Assembly: GCF_050908995.1 (NCBI RefSeq)
Contig: NC_135126.1
Span: 15,500,001 to 15,564,000 of the forward strand
Length of the DNA stretch: 64,000 nucleotides
Source of the DNA: Andrena cerasifolii
Taxonomy: Eukaryota; Arthropoda; Insecta; Hymenoptera; Andrenidae
Direction of reading: 5' to 3'
Under the pieces are notes generated by a model. The model was not told where the DNA came from and made no database searches. It saw nothing but the letters and a program-made list of their open reading frames with translations. The position numbers and the translations under genes are program-made. Positions 12,991 to 25,400 of this stretch are shown one piece after another. Every line of letters starts with the position of its first letter. Within the stretch, counting starts at the first letter, position 1.

Positions 12991-15134
12991 ATCCCAGTCT
13001 AATTTGAGCGGCAAGTGTCTACATATTAGCTATGTAGCTACGACATTGCAACGTCTTATTTACTGATAGCCAGAACCGAGTCACTCTATACTCTAATCTG
13101 TTCCCGACGGACGTTTACTTATTGCCAGATCAGAGTCAAATTTAGTATGAAAGAAATTTTTGTAGACGGGGTACTCGGCGTTCCAGGAACCGAGGCCTGT
13201 CAGTTGAAACTGCAACGTCAGGTCGCGGGGAGTCAATGTGATCGCGCGAGACTGTACAAAGTCTCGTAACGCAGTGCGTCTGCCTTATTGCGTCACGAAC
13301 GTTAAAATAACTCGCTCCTCGCTAGATGATCGAGGTTTCAACACCGGGGAATAACGTAGCCGTGGAAACACGTGGGGAACGGCAAAAGTCACGATGTTGA
13401 ATTAGGCAGCGCGACCTTTCGAACTTGAACGCGACATTCGTTCTTGAATATTGAGCACTAAAAGTGGATAACTATATATGGGGACAATAGCGTAAAACGA
13501 ATCGATGAGCGAAACATTTTGAAAGCATTTGCATAGGTATGTGGAGAAGAATAAACGAGAGCGCTTAAAAATGTTGAAAATTTGAAGAATATCGCGACGT
13601 GACGCGATATAGGAGGATCGTAAAGTGACGCGAATGTTCGAAAACGTTTGAATATTTGAATAAATGCATCGAATGAGAAGCACTGACGATCGAGCCCCTT
13701 GGTCGATGACCAGTCGAACCAATCGCGAGTCGCCGGAGAACCAACGCCTTCGACTTCGACCAATCAGAGATTAAGTTCTCGGAAGGCTCGTCGTGCCAAT
13801 CCGCTTTCTCCCCGAGAGACCACAGCGCATTTGTTGACAGTTGCACACGGCAATGCAGCAGTAACCAGTTAGACGAATATTACGATCGAGCATTTATCGA
13901 TGCGCGTAAGGAAGCTGACGCGACGAAATTTATTAGTTACGGCGTCAACACGAGGCGCTCGAATTGACGTCACTGACGGTCGTTTGCGATATAAATTCAA
14001 GCAGGCTCGGCAGATGCGCGTCTCATGGGGGAGCATCTAATGTTCGCGTCGGGAGAGTACGTTTTTCAACAGCTAAGCAAATCTAATAATATCGTTCGCT
14101 CGACCCTCTAACTCACTTCGAAATCAATTCTGGCAACTTCTCAATTGTGACACTGCCATACTAAATGTACCCAGCGTTACTTAAGACGACGTGGTATCTC
14201 ACTCACACCGATGTATGTCGCATCGATCGGTATCGATTACAAAGTCGATCGGTCGATCTTCTTTTCGAAGCGGCGGAGAAAATTGAAAATTCGCGGCGAT
14301 CGATAGTTTTATTATAATTTTCGTCGAGCGATAGTCGCGGGAACGTGAAAATCGTGCCGCATTCCTAAGCGACCATTCGAGTAAACACGCGCGTGAAATA
14401 TCAAAAAGCAAATTCCGTGCTAGCCTTACGTATTCCCCTCCCCCGATTGGCAACTAATAAACCTTATGATAGTGATTCATTCGATGATAATGTAGCCACG
14501 TGCGGACCACATTCCTTCGTACGACGGAGGCTTCGCCCGTACCCGAAACGAAAGCCTGACTTCCACGAATAATAAGGTTATAATAAAAACAAATTAAATG
14601 CAAAACATTACGTAAGGCCTCTCGAAAAGGCAGGAACGTTTCTATCGCGGGTTGTCAAACGGAGCGAAGTTCTGTGGCGAACGTTGGGGAACACGTGCCA
14701 GTCAATGGCACCGTGAAAAGCTCGGGAGAAAGGTCAGCCGGATGTTAAGTTTTCACGCACGCGTGCAAACCTACCTTCTTCGTCTAATTAATGCTCGGTT
14801 CAGGCCAGATGGAAGAGAGAGAGAGATAGAATTAGCACGCACCAAAGTCACTCGAACCCCTCCCCCACTGTTACGACACTGCTGATAACTGAAAAACGAA
14901 CTAATCGCACTCAAGTATATAGTCTTGAAAGTGAACTCACACGCGATCGGAACGGTGAACGAGCACTGTGAGTGTGTGAGTGTGTGTGAACGCGAACACA
15001 ATACGCGCGTGTAAATTCAGCCGACGATGACGAAATTAATCGGTTCGTTGCGGAGAAACTAAAACGTGATCGCGTTGCCGCGTTACGTATGTGACTGACC
15101 GAGAGTATCCCAGAGAACCTCTACCGTTCGAGCA

Positions 15135-15135
<1 letters not shown>
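12991..15135. other. Gene-free stretch
   Basis: No coding evidence. Frames on the minus strand at 13.4-13.85 kb overlap one another in several phases without conserved motifs. Short (GA)n at 14814-14826. Confidence 0.3.
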
Positions 15136-15187
<52 letters not shown>

Positions 15188-15212
15188 CCTCTTTCTTCCT
15201 CTCTCTCTCTCT
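15136..15212. repeat. (CT)n microsatellite
   Basis: About 45 bp of pure CT followed by CT-rich sequence. Confidence 0.9.
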
Positions 15213-17988
15213 CCCACTCCAGTCATCAACGCATCTCCCTCTGTCTCCCCTCTGCCACGCACACTTGCCAAATCTCTCACTTCACTTGGGTGATGCCCGT
15301 TTTTTGCGATAGACAGCAGCTATCTATCTCTGCCCCCGCCTTCGCTGCATTCCGGACAACAACGTGAGAACCGTCTAATTTCCGTTTCAAGATCGGGACG
15401 ATAAAAGTATCGTCGGAAGGACGAAAGGTTCCAGCGAAAATATTACACATAGATCAAAGCCTGGCGAATAATGGAGATGTTTTTATCGAAATCATTGTTT
15501 TGTTTGTTTCCCTTTTCGACTCAATTTTTTTCCTGGTGCGCCCTCGAATTTTACGAGGCAGACTTACCGATAACCCGGTACGAACTGGTTTGCATCGGCG
15601 TGTGAATGTGTGCACCGTGGCGGCTAGCCAGGGAGGTCGAGTTTACGCGAAGATCAACGAAAACTACCGAACACGAACCACGTGCCACAATGCGAATCAT
15701 TCATTCCCTTTACCTAGTGACTTGGCCGCGAGTCGCGTAAATCTTCTAAACGTTCATTTCTTATCATCGCTAGGGCCTTTTACGAACAAGGGGGCAACTG
15801 TTTTGCGTCCGTTTCAACTCGTGATAACAATTTTATAAATTTTTATAAGCGCTCGACGAACATGATTAACGAATTTGCCCGAGGTTATTCGCATAGGCAA
15901 TATGAAGACGCGATGCCTGCAATAAGAGTCTCATATGTACATGCATAACAAAGAATAATTTTACCGGGAATTACACCTTGCATATCGTCTGATCGATACA
16001 TAGATTTAAACGTACCGAGAACGGCCGAATCGATACGGAAGAAACCGAAGATACCACGTGTCCGTTCGATCGTGATACAATAATCGGTGTGTGACAATGG
16101 CCCTATTAACCGTGCTCTTTTTAATAACCGTTCCATGAATTTGAAGCGAAATTTTAAAGCGACAACCCATTAGTCCATTAGAACCGAAGAATGCGCTTCG
16201 TCGAAGTAACGCCAGAGAACAATGACAATCAATGGTTTCTCCGTCTAACGAAATGCATCATTCGGAAAATCGATCCACCCGACCCATTATCTTTTATTCC
16301 GCGATATAGCCAAGTGCACGCGCAAGATGGGAAACAATGCAACCGAAAGAAAACAATACTTAAAACTATATATATATATATATCGCGCAAGAAAGGTAGC
16401 TCCACGTTCTACAACTGGCAATGAAATGTATCTTGTACGTACCTATCTGACGACCTTATCAGGCAGGTTTCCGAAGCGACCTTAACCTCGACACTATTCC
16501 CCCGAGGAAAAAACTGCACGCCGCAGGGAGCACAATAAACATCACTTTGGAAGTAACTCGCGAGAACAAATTGTTCCGAAAACCACCCCACTGCGCGTAA
16601 CTAGTCGATGATTATGTAAACGTATCGCGAAAAATAATCGCGTGCACGTCGAATATCGCTCTGTCCCACTGCACGTGACTTCTGTCGATTGTGACAGCGT
16701 TCAATGCCTCTTGTCAGCTATGGTAGGTAATATCGTTGGAGGTTAGGTACTGCCGTTCCGTGGGTGTTCTTCACTTCGATCCGACAGGATTTTCTAGGGT
16801 CGCGACGACGAAGCACGAAGCCACGTGGGAACGACGACGATGTCTCGGTTCTCGTAGTGAAGAATTCACTGGCAGGAGGAAAGTACCAGTCGCCAGAGAA
16901 CTAGCAGCGTGAAGCGGGAGAGCGTACGGCACTGGTAACGAACGAGCTAGCTCGCGCGACCTTCCAAGAGGTACGAACGCTACGGCGTCCAATGGTTGAC
17001 TGACGCACCGGCATGAATCTGGCGAAGCTTTATGACCCCTATATCGACAGTTATTGCCTGTAATTATGCACTTGCCGCGAGCGATTGCTCCGAATTCCCT
17101 TATCCCCCTTAAACGACCTCGACTGCCGCATCTACTAATTAACCTTTCAAAGGCCCAATTCTAGATAATACGATTGAATTTAGAACGAAGTATTTTTTAA
17201 ATATGGGCACTTTAGAAAATCAATTGCGTACCGATCGACCGCAGCAGGGGTTCCCAAACACTCCCGAATCTCATAAGTTACACGCAGCGCTATCTCTTTA
17301 GCGAACCGCTAACCCTAATGTCGAAATTCGAAATTCCGCGAGGCAAATAGGGAACTACATTTTCGATGAACTGAAATTACTTCAAGGAAACGCTATGCTG
17401 TGCCCTCTCCCCTGGCTCTTCCCTTTCACTGCCGCGGTATAATCTCAGTTATCATTGGTTCTACTAATCGTCTTTGTTCAATTGAAACGGCCTAGTCGTC
17501 CGAGAAAAGTTAATTGGACTATAAAGAACTGAACGATAAGGTTTTATTCGTCATTAACTTTCATAATGCGAGATGATCGAGGACGTCGCAGCCGTTTTCA
17601 ATTTCATGCACGATTTCGTTGCGAGCAATGTCGTAAGGAAGCTGTTAGAGAAACTCTAACTAGTTCATTGTCACAACAGTCATTAAAACAGTTGCTTCCT
17701 AGCACTACATAGATTCTTTACGGGGAAGTCTACCCGACTACGCGGAGCGGCGACGGTCATTGGAACACTTCGAATGTCGCGCCACGTGCAATTGAATTTA
17801 AAATATACAGAATATGTAACGAGATTTGCCGCCGTGTCAAGGTTTAGTCAAGTGCACGCGTACTCGAATTCTCAAAACGGATCTGCTCGCAAAGGAAGCC
17901 TAGCGTGTGGAAATGTTATAATTTTTCATTCGGTTTCGCCAATGCAATCTTCACCGCTGCGTCTTATCGCAGCAAAACAATTACGATT
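15213..17988. other. Gene-free stretch
   Basis: No supported gene. Contains a short (TA)n at about 16368-16382. Confidence 0.3.
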
Positions 17989-18317
17989 TGACCCAGTGCA
18001 GATTTCAAAGAAAGGGTACGTAAGGCCCCCTGGGCCCCATCCTTAAAAAAATTATGATTTTATCCAAACTATATTTTTTTTCTGTACCGCTACACTGAGC
18101 CCGTTTTTAGTAAACTACATCATTTTTCCGAAAAATGAGCCCCTGCCCATAAGACCTTACCTTAAAAAAAATTATGATTTTTTATCGTAACATTATATTA
18201 TTTTTCTGTACTACTTCCATTAGGCCGTTTTTAATAAACTACCTCTTCATTTTTCCGAAAAATGGCCCCCCTCGGAACGTTTGCCACCTGTGCCTTTTTT
18301 CCTAAATCCGCCACTGG
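17989..18317. mobile_element. MITE copy, GGCGGATTTAA family (copy 3), with a two-fold internal repeat
   Basis: Right end AAATCCGCCACTGG, left end CCAGTGCAGATTTCAAAG (diverged). Inside, a unit of about 120 bp with TTAAAAAAATTATGATTTT and CATTTTTCCGAAAAATG occurs twice (about 18042-18140 and 18163-18268). Confidence 0.55.
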
Positions 18318-18937
18318 TTGCAAATCATCGCGAACGTTTCCAGTCGCCGCGCTGATACGAAAATTTTTCCACGATCAAACAATTCGATCAATTGGCTGGG
18401 TGCGCGAGAGTGGAGGATTACTCGATCCCCCAAGTACATTGACACAGTGTCCGGAGTTCTTTTACGCGTGCATGTCTGCCGTGCAACCGCCGCGGCGACG
18501 ATCAACCTACACATGCGTACGCGTAATACGAAAGTGTGATCTACTAGCGCCGGCGTCCGTCCGATTGAATTAAAGTGTCGCATCAACCATTCACGTCCAT
18601 TGAACTCGACCACCGCGCGACGATAAGAAAGGCTATTCTTGTAGCGCGTCGATCGTCTGTTTGCAGTTTCATAATTAATACGTATCGGAGGCTTCCATTG
18701 GATAAAATACAACCACAGAGTGCGCAGTCTTTGTCCCTAGCCGTGAACGTTATTGTAACGCGAAAGAGAATAGAGTCGCGAAGGACTTGACCAATCGTGA
18801 CTGTTTTCTATTACGAAGCTTGCCTCGGTATTGAATAAATTGCCACGTTCGTGGTTGGTCGAGAGATGTCGGTAGGAACTTCCTACTAGGAAGTCGCCAT
18901 TTGGCGATGGGTTTAAACGAATTCTCATGCACGCACC
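18318..18937. other. Gene-free stretch
   Basis: Overlapping frames in both strands with no motif. No repeat boundary seen. Confidence 0.3.
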
Positions 18938-18954
18938 AATAATGAATCATGGAC

Positions 18955-19205
18955 CAGCGGCCATGGCCGTGATGGAAACACCGGTTCCCGTAAGATCACC
19001 GAAGTTAAACATCACGGGGCGGCGTACTGGGGAAAGATGGGTGACCATCACCTGTCTCCCGGTGCGTCGCTGCTGCTGGGACCCGAAGGAGAGAGGAGGG
19101 AAAAAGGAAAAATGACTATCGTTCGTTGGGCAATATAAGCGAAATGCTTGAAACGCCATCCTGTGTGCTAGAAACACACAGGAAAACAAAAAAAAAATAA
19201 ATAAA
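18955..19205 (+). mobile_element. 5S-rRNA-derived SINE with a 17-bp target-site duplication
   Basis: The first ~120 bp (18955-19075) are a diverged 5S rRNA gene: CAGCGGCCAT start, CGGTTCCCGTAAGATCACC, the box A region GAAGTTAAACATC, the intermediate element AGATG and a box C-like GGGTGACC, ending CCCGGTGC. A ~110-bp unrelated body follows. At its end is a perfect 9-bp stem (19159-19167 with 19175-19183, 7-nt loop), then an A-rich tail. The whole is flanked by AATAATGAATCATGGAC at 18938-18954 and again at 19206-19222. This is the layout of a SINE3-type retroposon: an internal Pol III promoter head, with a 3' stem probably recognised by a partner LINE. Confidence 0.88.
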
Positions 19206-19222
19206 AATAATGAATCATGGAC

Positions 19223-22200
19223 TCACCGGGTTCCAACGAGTTGATATCGATCTAGTTTATCGCCGATTGACCCTCGATAACGGCGCAGTTGGTAGCCTTG
19301 ATTGGTGCGCTGCCCGCTGCAACCTAGGCAACGGCGAGCTCCTTGCCAAACAACCAGCATCACTGGAGAATAACAACGAAAGCCTCTCAGATACAGTGTC
19401 TTCCAAATTGTCAATCAGAATTTAAGCCAATTCAAGTGGTCATTTAAGCTTGCTTATGGAGCAGACAGTTCGAGTTACCAAATGAGTTTTTACTGGCTTC
19501 AAGTATGCACGGAATGATTTATTGCGTTGAAATGCTGTCACGAGTTGAAAGCTATAGCAACAAAAAAGAAACGAACAAACGATGGAATAGGAAGCAAAGT
19601 TATCTCGAGAAGATAACTACTCGGTGACCTTGAACTACCAACGCTTTTTTCAATGTCAATTAAATATTTCAGTATCTGTGTACATAACACATGACTCTGC
19701 TCTCTTTCGTTGGTGGACATTTTTTAAATTTACCGCGCGCCAATCACGCTGCTTCTTATTCACGAGCGTATCGTTCGAAGTTCACCAGCTTCATATCTGA
19801 TGCACCTTTGTTCAAACTTCAACGTATGCTGATCAGAAACGTCGCGAGATAAATGTCGCGCGTCACCGATTGCAATTACGCCACAACCAGCACTGCGTGA
19901 TTCGCAGTTTCTTTTGTAACCTCCGAAATACGAAACGGAATCTATCAACCGTCGCAAGATGACGTTTTCATAAGTTTCCTTAAACCCCTCCACGTTTGTG
20001 GAATTCCTAACCACAATCGCCAGACTCCATTCGTTTTTTTTTTTAAATTGTTCTTACCGTTCTTCATTTTTATTCTACGTCACAAAAGGCATTCTGATAG
20101 ACAAAGTTTGCTAAATCACTGCCGATAATAGACATACGAAACATGTATTTTGTAATACCTGACCGTTTCATTAAACTTTTTGCAACGAATGCATAACCGT
20201 ATTTCGTAATGTAATTAAATGGCCTATAAATGACACAGACGTTCTAGAATTCTAAACTTTCAATCTACTCTCTGTTCTTCCCGAGTTTTTGTATAAAAAA
20301 AAGTATTCTTTACGCTGTTATAAATAATATCACCTCTTCCGTCGTGTCTCGACTCTATGCCAATAAACTGCTCAGGAGAATGCTCTACGATAATACTTCC
20401 GTACCTCACACCGCAGATTTAATTTTAAACGCGGCGGAAAAGGCGTCCGCGTGACAAGTCTATCTTAAGTTCACGATAATGCATAGAAATATTACTGCAG
20501 AGGCGGAAGTCGATTGACACGTTTCTGTACCGCGTGACAGTTTCCGCTTTACACCGAGTTTGAAATTTAAAATATCTTGTTGGAAATAACGACCCTGCGT
20601 ATTTAATGACACCATACAGGCATCTCAGACTAACCCTGCCTTATAGAACGTATTATAAAACACACGGTGCAGGGAATAATAATCTTTCATTTAACTAAAA
20701 CGCTAAAAGGAAGGAAGTATTTTGCTTACCTTGCAAACGTCAAGTACACGCGATGGCGTCTTGAATATTCCACGCGGTAGCGACGAAACAATTAAAGCCT
20801 CAGTCGGTACTATCACACATCACAATTTCTCTTTTCCGATTGACACACCACTGCTTCACGATTTCGTGCACGAAATCTACATCTACGCGATCTATACTCG
20901 CGAACACACATACGTAACGATACTGATAACACGATGTATTCGAAGCAATAACTTTTCAATGGGAAATCGCGTAAATTTGACGCGACGTTGAGCACAGATG
21001 TTTCCGACGAAGCTAGGGGAAAATGGTCGAAACGTACCCCCACGAATAGAATTAACAAACAACACGATTAACGGGACGATCGCAGGGGATTCTCGCGAAA
21101 GCACGACTCGCACGAAGCGTGACACGCGCGACCCATACTGTCAGAGGTACCGTTGAATACTAACGAACAGTAGCAACTTTACGCATGCGCTCGCTTCCTC
21201 GGATCCTACACGCGCCGCGAAATACAAACACCTCAGCTAATCCTGTTATGTCACGTACAAAGATAGAAGTATTTCCTAAGAAAACTGATCGTACAAATAT
21301 GCTTGGCTGAAAATAATAATTATCAATCGAACGAAACGGAAGGTGTTATTTACCTGTGACTTACATTTTCGACAAAACATTTTTACAGAACACTTGCGAA
21401 TAGTTTATGAGGTTGTAAGTGTACATTAAGCGGTACTATTCGAATCTGAAAAATTGAATGGTTATTTATAGCGTTATCTGCAATAAAAATGCGTATTTTA
21501 TGACAAGGTTGATAAAATTCTGTAGCAATCGCTCGTTTTATTCTCCCTGCACGTTCGATAAATATATAAAAATTGGTAATTAGCAATACTATACCAAGTC
21601 CCACGATAATTCTCATTTGAAAAGGCATTATTGCATCATTCACGCAGCCCTATAAAATAGAAAGTTATTGCGTTAATATATGTCACGACATGAGATCACA
21701 ATAATGGAGACAACGTGTAAGTGCAACTTTTGCATTTTTTTTTGTATCTGCATGATCACTTACAATATATAGTAGACATATAAAAGAGCATTACATACAT
21801 TATCTATCGAAATAGAAACAAACGAAATTATATTATAAAATCTATTATAGTCTCGCTCATGTTCGTTATGGATGGAACTTACTTGATAAGATAAATTATT
21901 AAATATTGCTATGGATCAGAATGAAAAATAATGTGGCATAATTAAATGGTACGCGTAAGTACAGTTCACCGAAACGGCAATGAGAAAGTGTACAATCAGG
22001 TAAAAATGTTATTAACAAAGTTTCAGGAATCGAAAGTTCAAGATCCCCCATTTGTTCTGCCAATCGCCATATAATTGTCGCGAAATACGAAATTTACCGT
22101 TAACTATGCGATAGTTAACATGATTTAATATGCTACAGCCTCTTTACATTCACAGATAGACAAAAGTTGCCCCCTCCTCCAAATTGTTATCCTCGGAATC

Positions 22201-22499
22201 CTCAATATCAAATCGTCCGATTAGGAAAAGCTTCAGTAAGCGTACATTGTAAAATAAATAACGTGTTACTGAAGTAGTCAAGTATCAAAAATCAATAATA
22301 CGTCAATAAATATAAATATCTCGTTAAAAAAGAAAAACGATCATAATCTGTAAAACTAGAGTCTTAAGATAGATATGCTACCTTAACGAGTAAGATATAT
22401 TTACATAGCAATGTACACCTATTACATGAATTTTATACACAAATGAAGAAAATGACGTGTGATGTTTTAGCTTAGTTTCGCTGTATGCACTTTAACTGC
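19223..22499. other. Gene-free stretch; a possible exon at 21383-21650
   Basis: Mostly AT-rich unique DNA. On the minus strand at 21650-21383, after a TTTTATAG acceptor-like site, a frame contains a hydrophobic run (IIVGLGIVLLITNFYIFI) followed by basic residues, like a membrane segment. I cannot connect it to other exons or a family. The KDM7 3' UTR should extend into the right end. Confidence 0.3.
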
Positions 22500-25400
22500 T
22501 TAGTGCATCATTTTGTGAAGCTTCAGAATCTTTCCCAACCGTTGTTTAGCAGTTTTCATTCCTTTCTTTGGTTTCCGTTCTACAAAAATTCAATGACAGT
22601 CAAGAAAATACGTTGAGCATTTGCCTGCGCGAAGAACTATTTATATAAAATAGCAGAGATTGATGCAAGATACGTTACCAACTGGAACGGGGGCTGCCAG
22701 TTTCGCTTTAACGTCTTTCAGCCTGTTAGGACTGGTCAGTATCGAACCGAAGCCAATATTTGTTTTAACAGTGTCTTCCGCCGACGTGGTCGATGCACCA
22801 CCTACCGAAGTCACGGGCGAGTTCTTCGGTTTCTTTTTATTGTATGTCCTTTTAGTTGCATTCTATCGTGTCACGTAACGCAAGGATTAATTAGTTTCAC
22901 CTCCACTGTCGTACATCATAATAGTAACAAGTACAGTTTGCAGACAATGAAATCAGATGACACTAAGTGTGCTTTCCATGAGAGAACAAGCAGAAGCGAA
23001 GATCGCGCAACGCGTTAATACAAAGTAAAGCGTAAAGCGGTAATATGCCTACCAATTTCTTCTTGCTGCCCTTATCCATGTTGTTATCCAGATAATCTTC
23101 CTACGCAACACGAGTATGCGAGAATGAAAGAATTATGGGTATTAAGATGAATATGAACGTAAGGTTGCGTACACAGAGACAAAATGAATTAATTTGTGTT
23201 ACGAAGGGATGGACCTGTATTATTGTATACACGCAACGTGAACACCGATTCAAATGAGCATGACTTGGTTGTTACGTAACAATCAGATCTGACATAATCG
23301 ACACGAAGATCAGAAGTCTGCGTACCGATTGCTTAGCACGTTTCGCCGCCGCTGCCTCGAGCCCCTTTTCCACTGACGTCTTCTTTACACCCTCTCTCGC
23401 AGGTCGATTCGTCTTTGGCAGCAGGGGGCCCACCCTAGCTTTCGGATTCCATGCCTCGTCTATTTGGCTTTTCGATTTTGACTTGAAAATATAATCCTCG
23501 TCGTCTGAAGCGTCTAGAGCTGGGTAAACTGTATCGAAAAGTAGTGAAGTTACACTAGTGCACAGGGCGGGTCACTTACGTCTCTACGTACTGAAATCAT
23601 CGTCCTGGTGAACTTTATCAATGTTCTCTATCGACTGATCGTCATCGTCGTCTGGCTGCGTTTTACTAGCTTTCGTGGACTTCGAGGTGGTGTTCGACGT
23701 CGTAGAATAACATTGCTCGCTGAACGACAACATCCCGGCGATCGCCTCTCTCGTCGATGGAGATGCCCTGCCAGAACTGGTCGTTTTCAATTTATAAATA
23801 CTAAGACACCAAAAACATAAAACAACGGCGCTTCGATACTAAAATTGAATCACAAGAAAGACTACCAGATAATGGGAGAACAAGTAATGTGTAAAAGAGA
23901 AACAACGTCGAACATGCCTAAGCAAATGCACTATGCGTTACAGTACTATCGTTTCACTCATCTTACCCAGTGGGAGGTGGCATAGGCTGATTGTACTGTG
24001 GAATCGTAGACCTAAAATCATTTAACATTATATGTACAGGAACTGTGATCATTGTGGTTCGTTTAATGATTCGATACGTACGTTACGTCCAATCTCTGTG
24101 CACCGTTTCCCAACGTGTAAGCCGAGGCCTTCAACAATTCCTCGATACCATTTTTCGGCACGTCGCTCAGAACGTCCACGTCCCCGTCATAATCGCGTTT
24201 TAATCGCTTCTGCGTATTGGCCCTGGGCGTTCTTTTCCGTTTCGGCGATTCGTCTATCATGAATCGGCCGTAATCGCTCTCGTTACTGCCGTCGTGGAAA
24301 TCGTATATGGAGGTCTGCTTCCACGTCAACTCTTTTGGCGCTTCGAGGGGATGATCCGCAGGTAATCCCTTGTACACATTTATGTTGTCGTGCGTACTTC
24401 TCACGACTTCGTTGTTGCCGAGCTTAAACCTAATCACGGTGGGACTCTGTTTGCCTTGCTTCGCCGATCGTTTCCCAACTGGAGCAGCGCCAGTCTTTTC
24501 GTCCAAGATTGGGGCCTGAGTTTTCACGTACGGGTACATGATGGGCTTTGGTAAAGTTAACTTCAACGGTGGTCTACCGGACGGCAGTGACTCGCCGATC
24601 GTCGTTTCCTTGTTTGTCTCTTTCAGCGTAGATTTGAACGGGTTCTCGGCCATTCTGTCAGCCACGTCGTAGTCGACGAAATCTTTGTTCAACGGTTTCT
24701 TTTTCTTGCGCTTGCTCTCCCGCTCTGGTTTCGGAGGATTCAGGGATATCAAGAAACGCTCGGCGTGTCTGATCTCTTTACTGAAATCTTTCAGTAACTT
24801 CTGACTATTTATGGTCTCTGGTATTTGACCCCTACTGATCATATTATACTGAAATAGAAGTAAACTCTGGACTGTCCGTGAAGTATACACTACAACACAA
24901 TGGCTCTTGCCGCGGAAGAAACGAACTTACGTCTTTGTCTGTGTTCCATTGCTTGAGAATACTGAGCAACGCTTTCACGCCCTGCAAAAGATACGCTGGA
25001 CATTTCTTTCCCTCGTTATTTAACTCTTTCAGTTCTTTCAGTAATTTCTTTGCTGCAAACCAATTGATTGTCTCAAAACCAGGATATTGAAATTTGGCGG
25101 GAGTCTTCATTTTTTTTTCTAATTCGTATATTCTATAAAGTATTGAAATTAAGTGGTAGTGATTGGATGCGATTCGTCGTTCACCGGATTCACGGTCGTA
25201 ATACTCACTGTATTTGCATCGGAATGTTGAGACTATGTACAAAATTCCCGCCAAAGACCAATGAATCGACTGGAGTTAACACGGCGTGTATCCATCCCGT
25301 TGGAATCATCATGGTCTGGCCTTGCTTTATAACGCACTTATAACACGCGTCCGCTTGATCTCCGAAGAATGTTTCGCTCTGCGTCGAGCTGCACATCCAG

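Noticed and set aside
18955..19075. Functional 5S rRNA gene
   Set aside because: The sequence is diverged from animal 5S rRNA, is fused to an unrelated body and A-rich tail, and is bounded by target duplications, so it is a retroposon.
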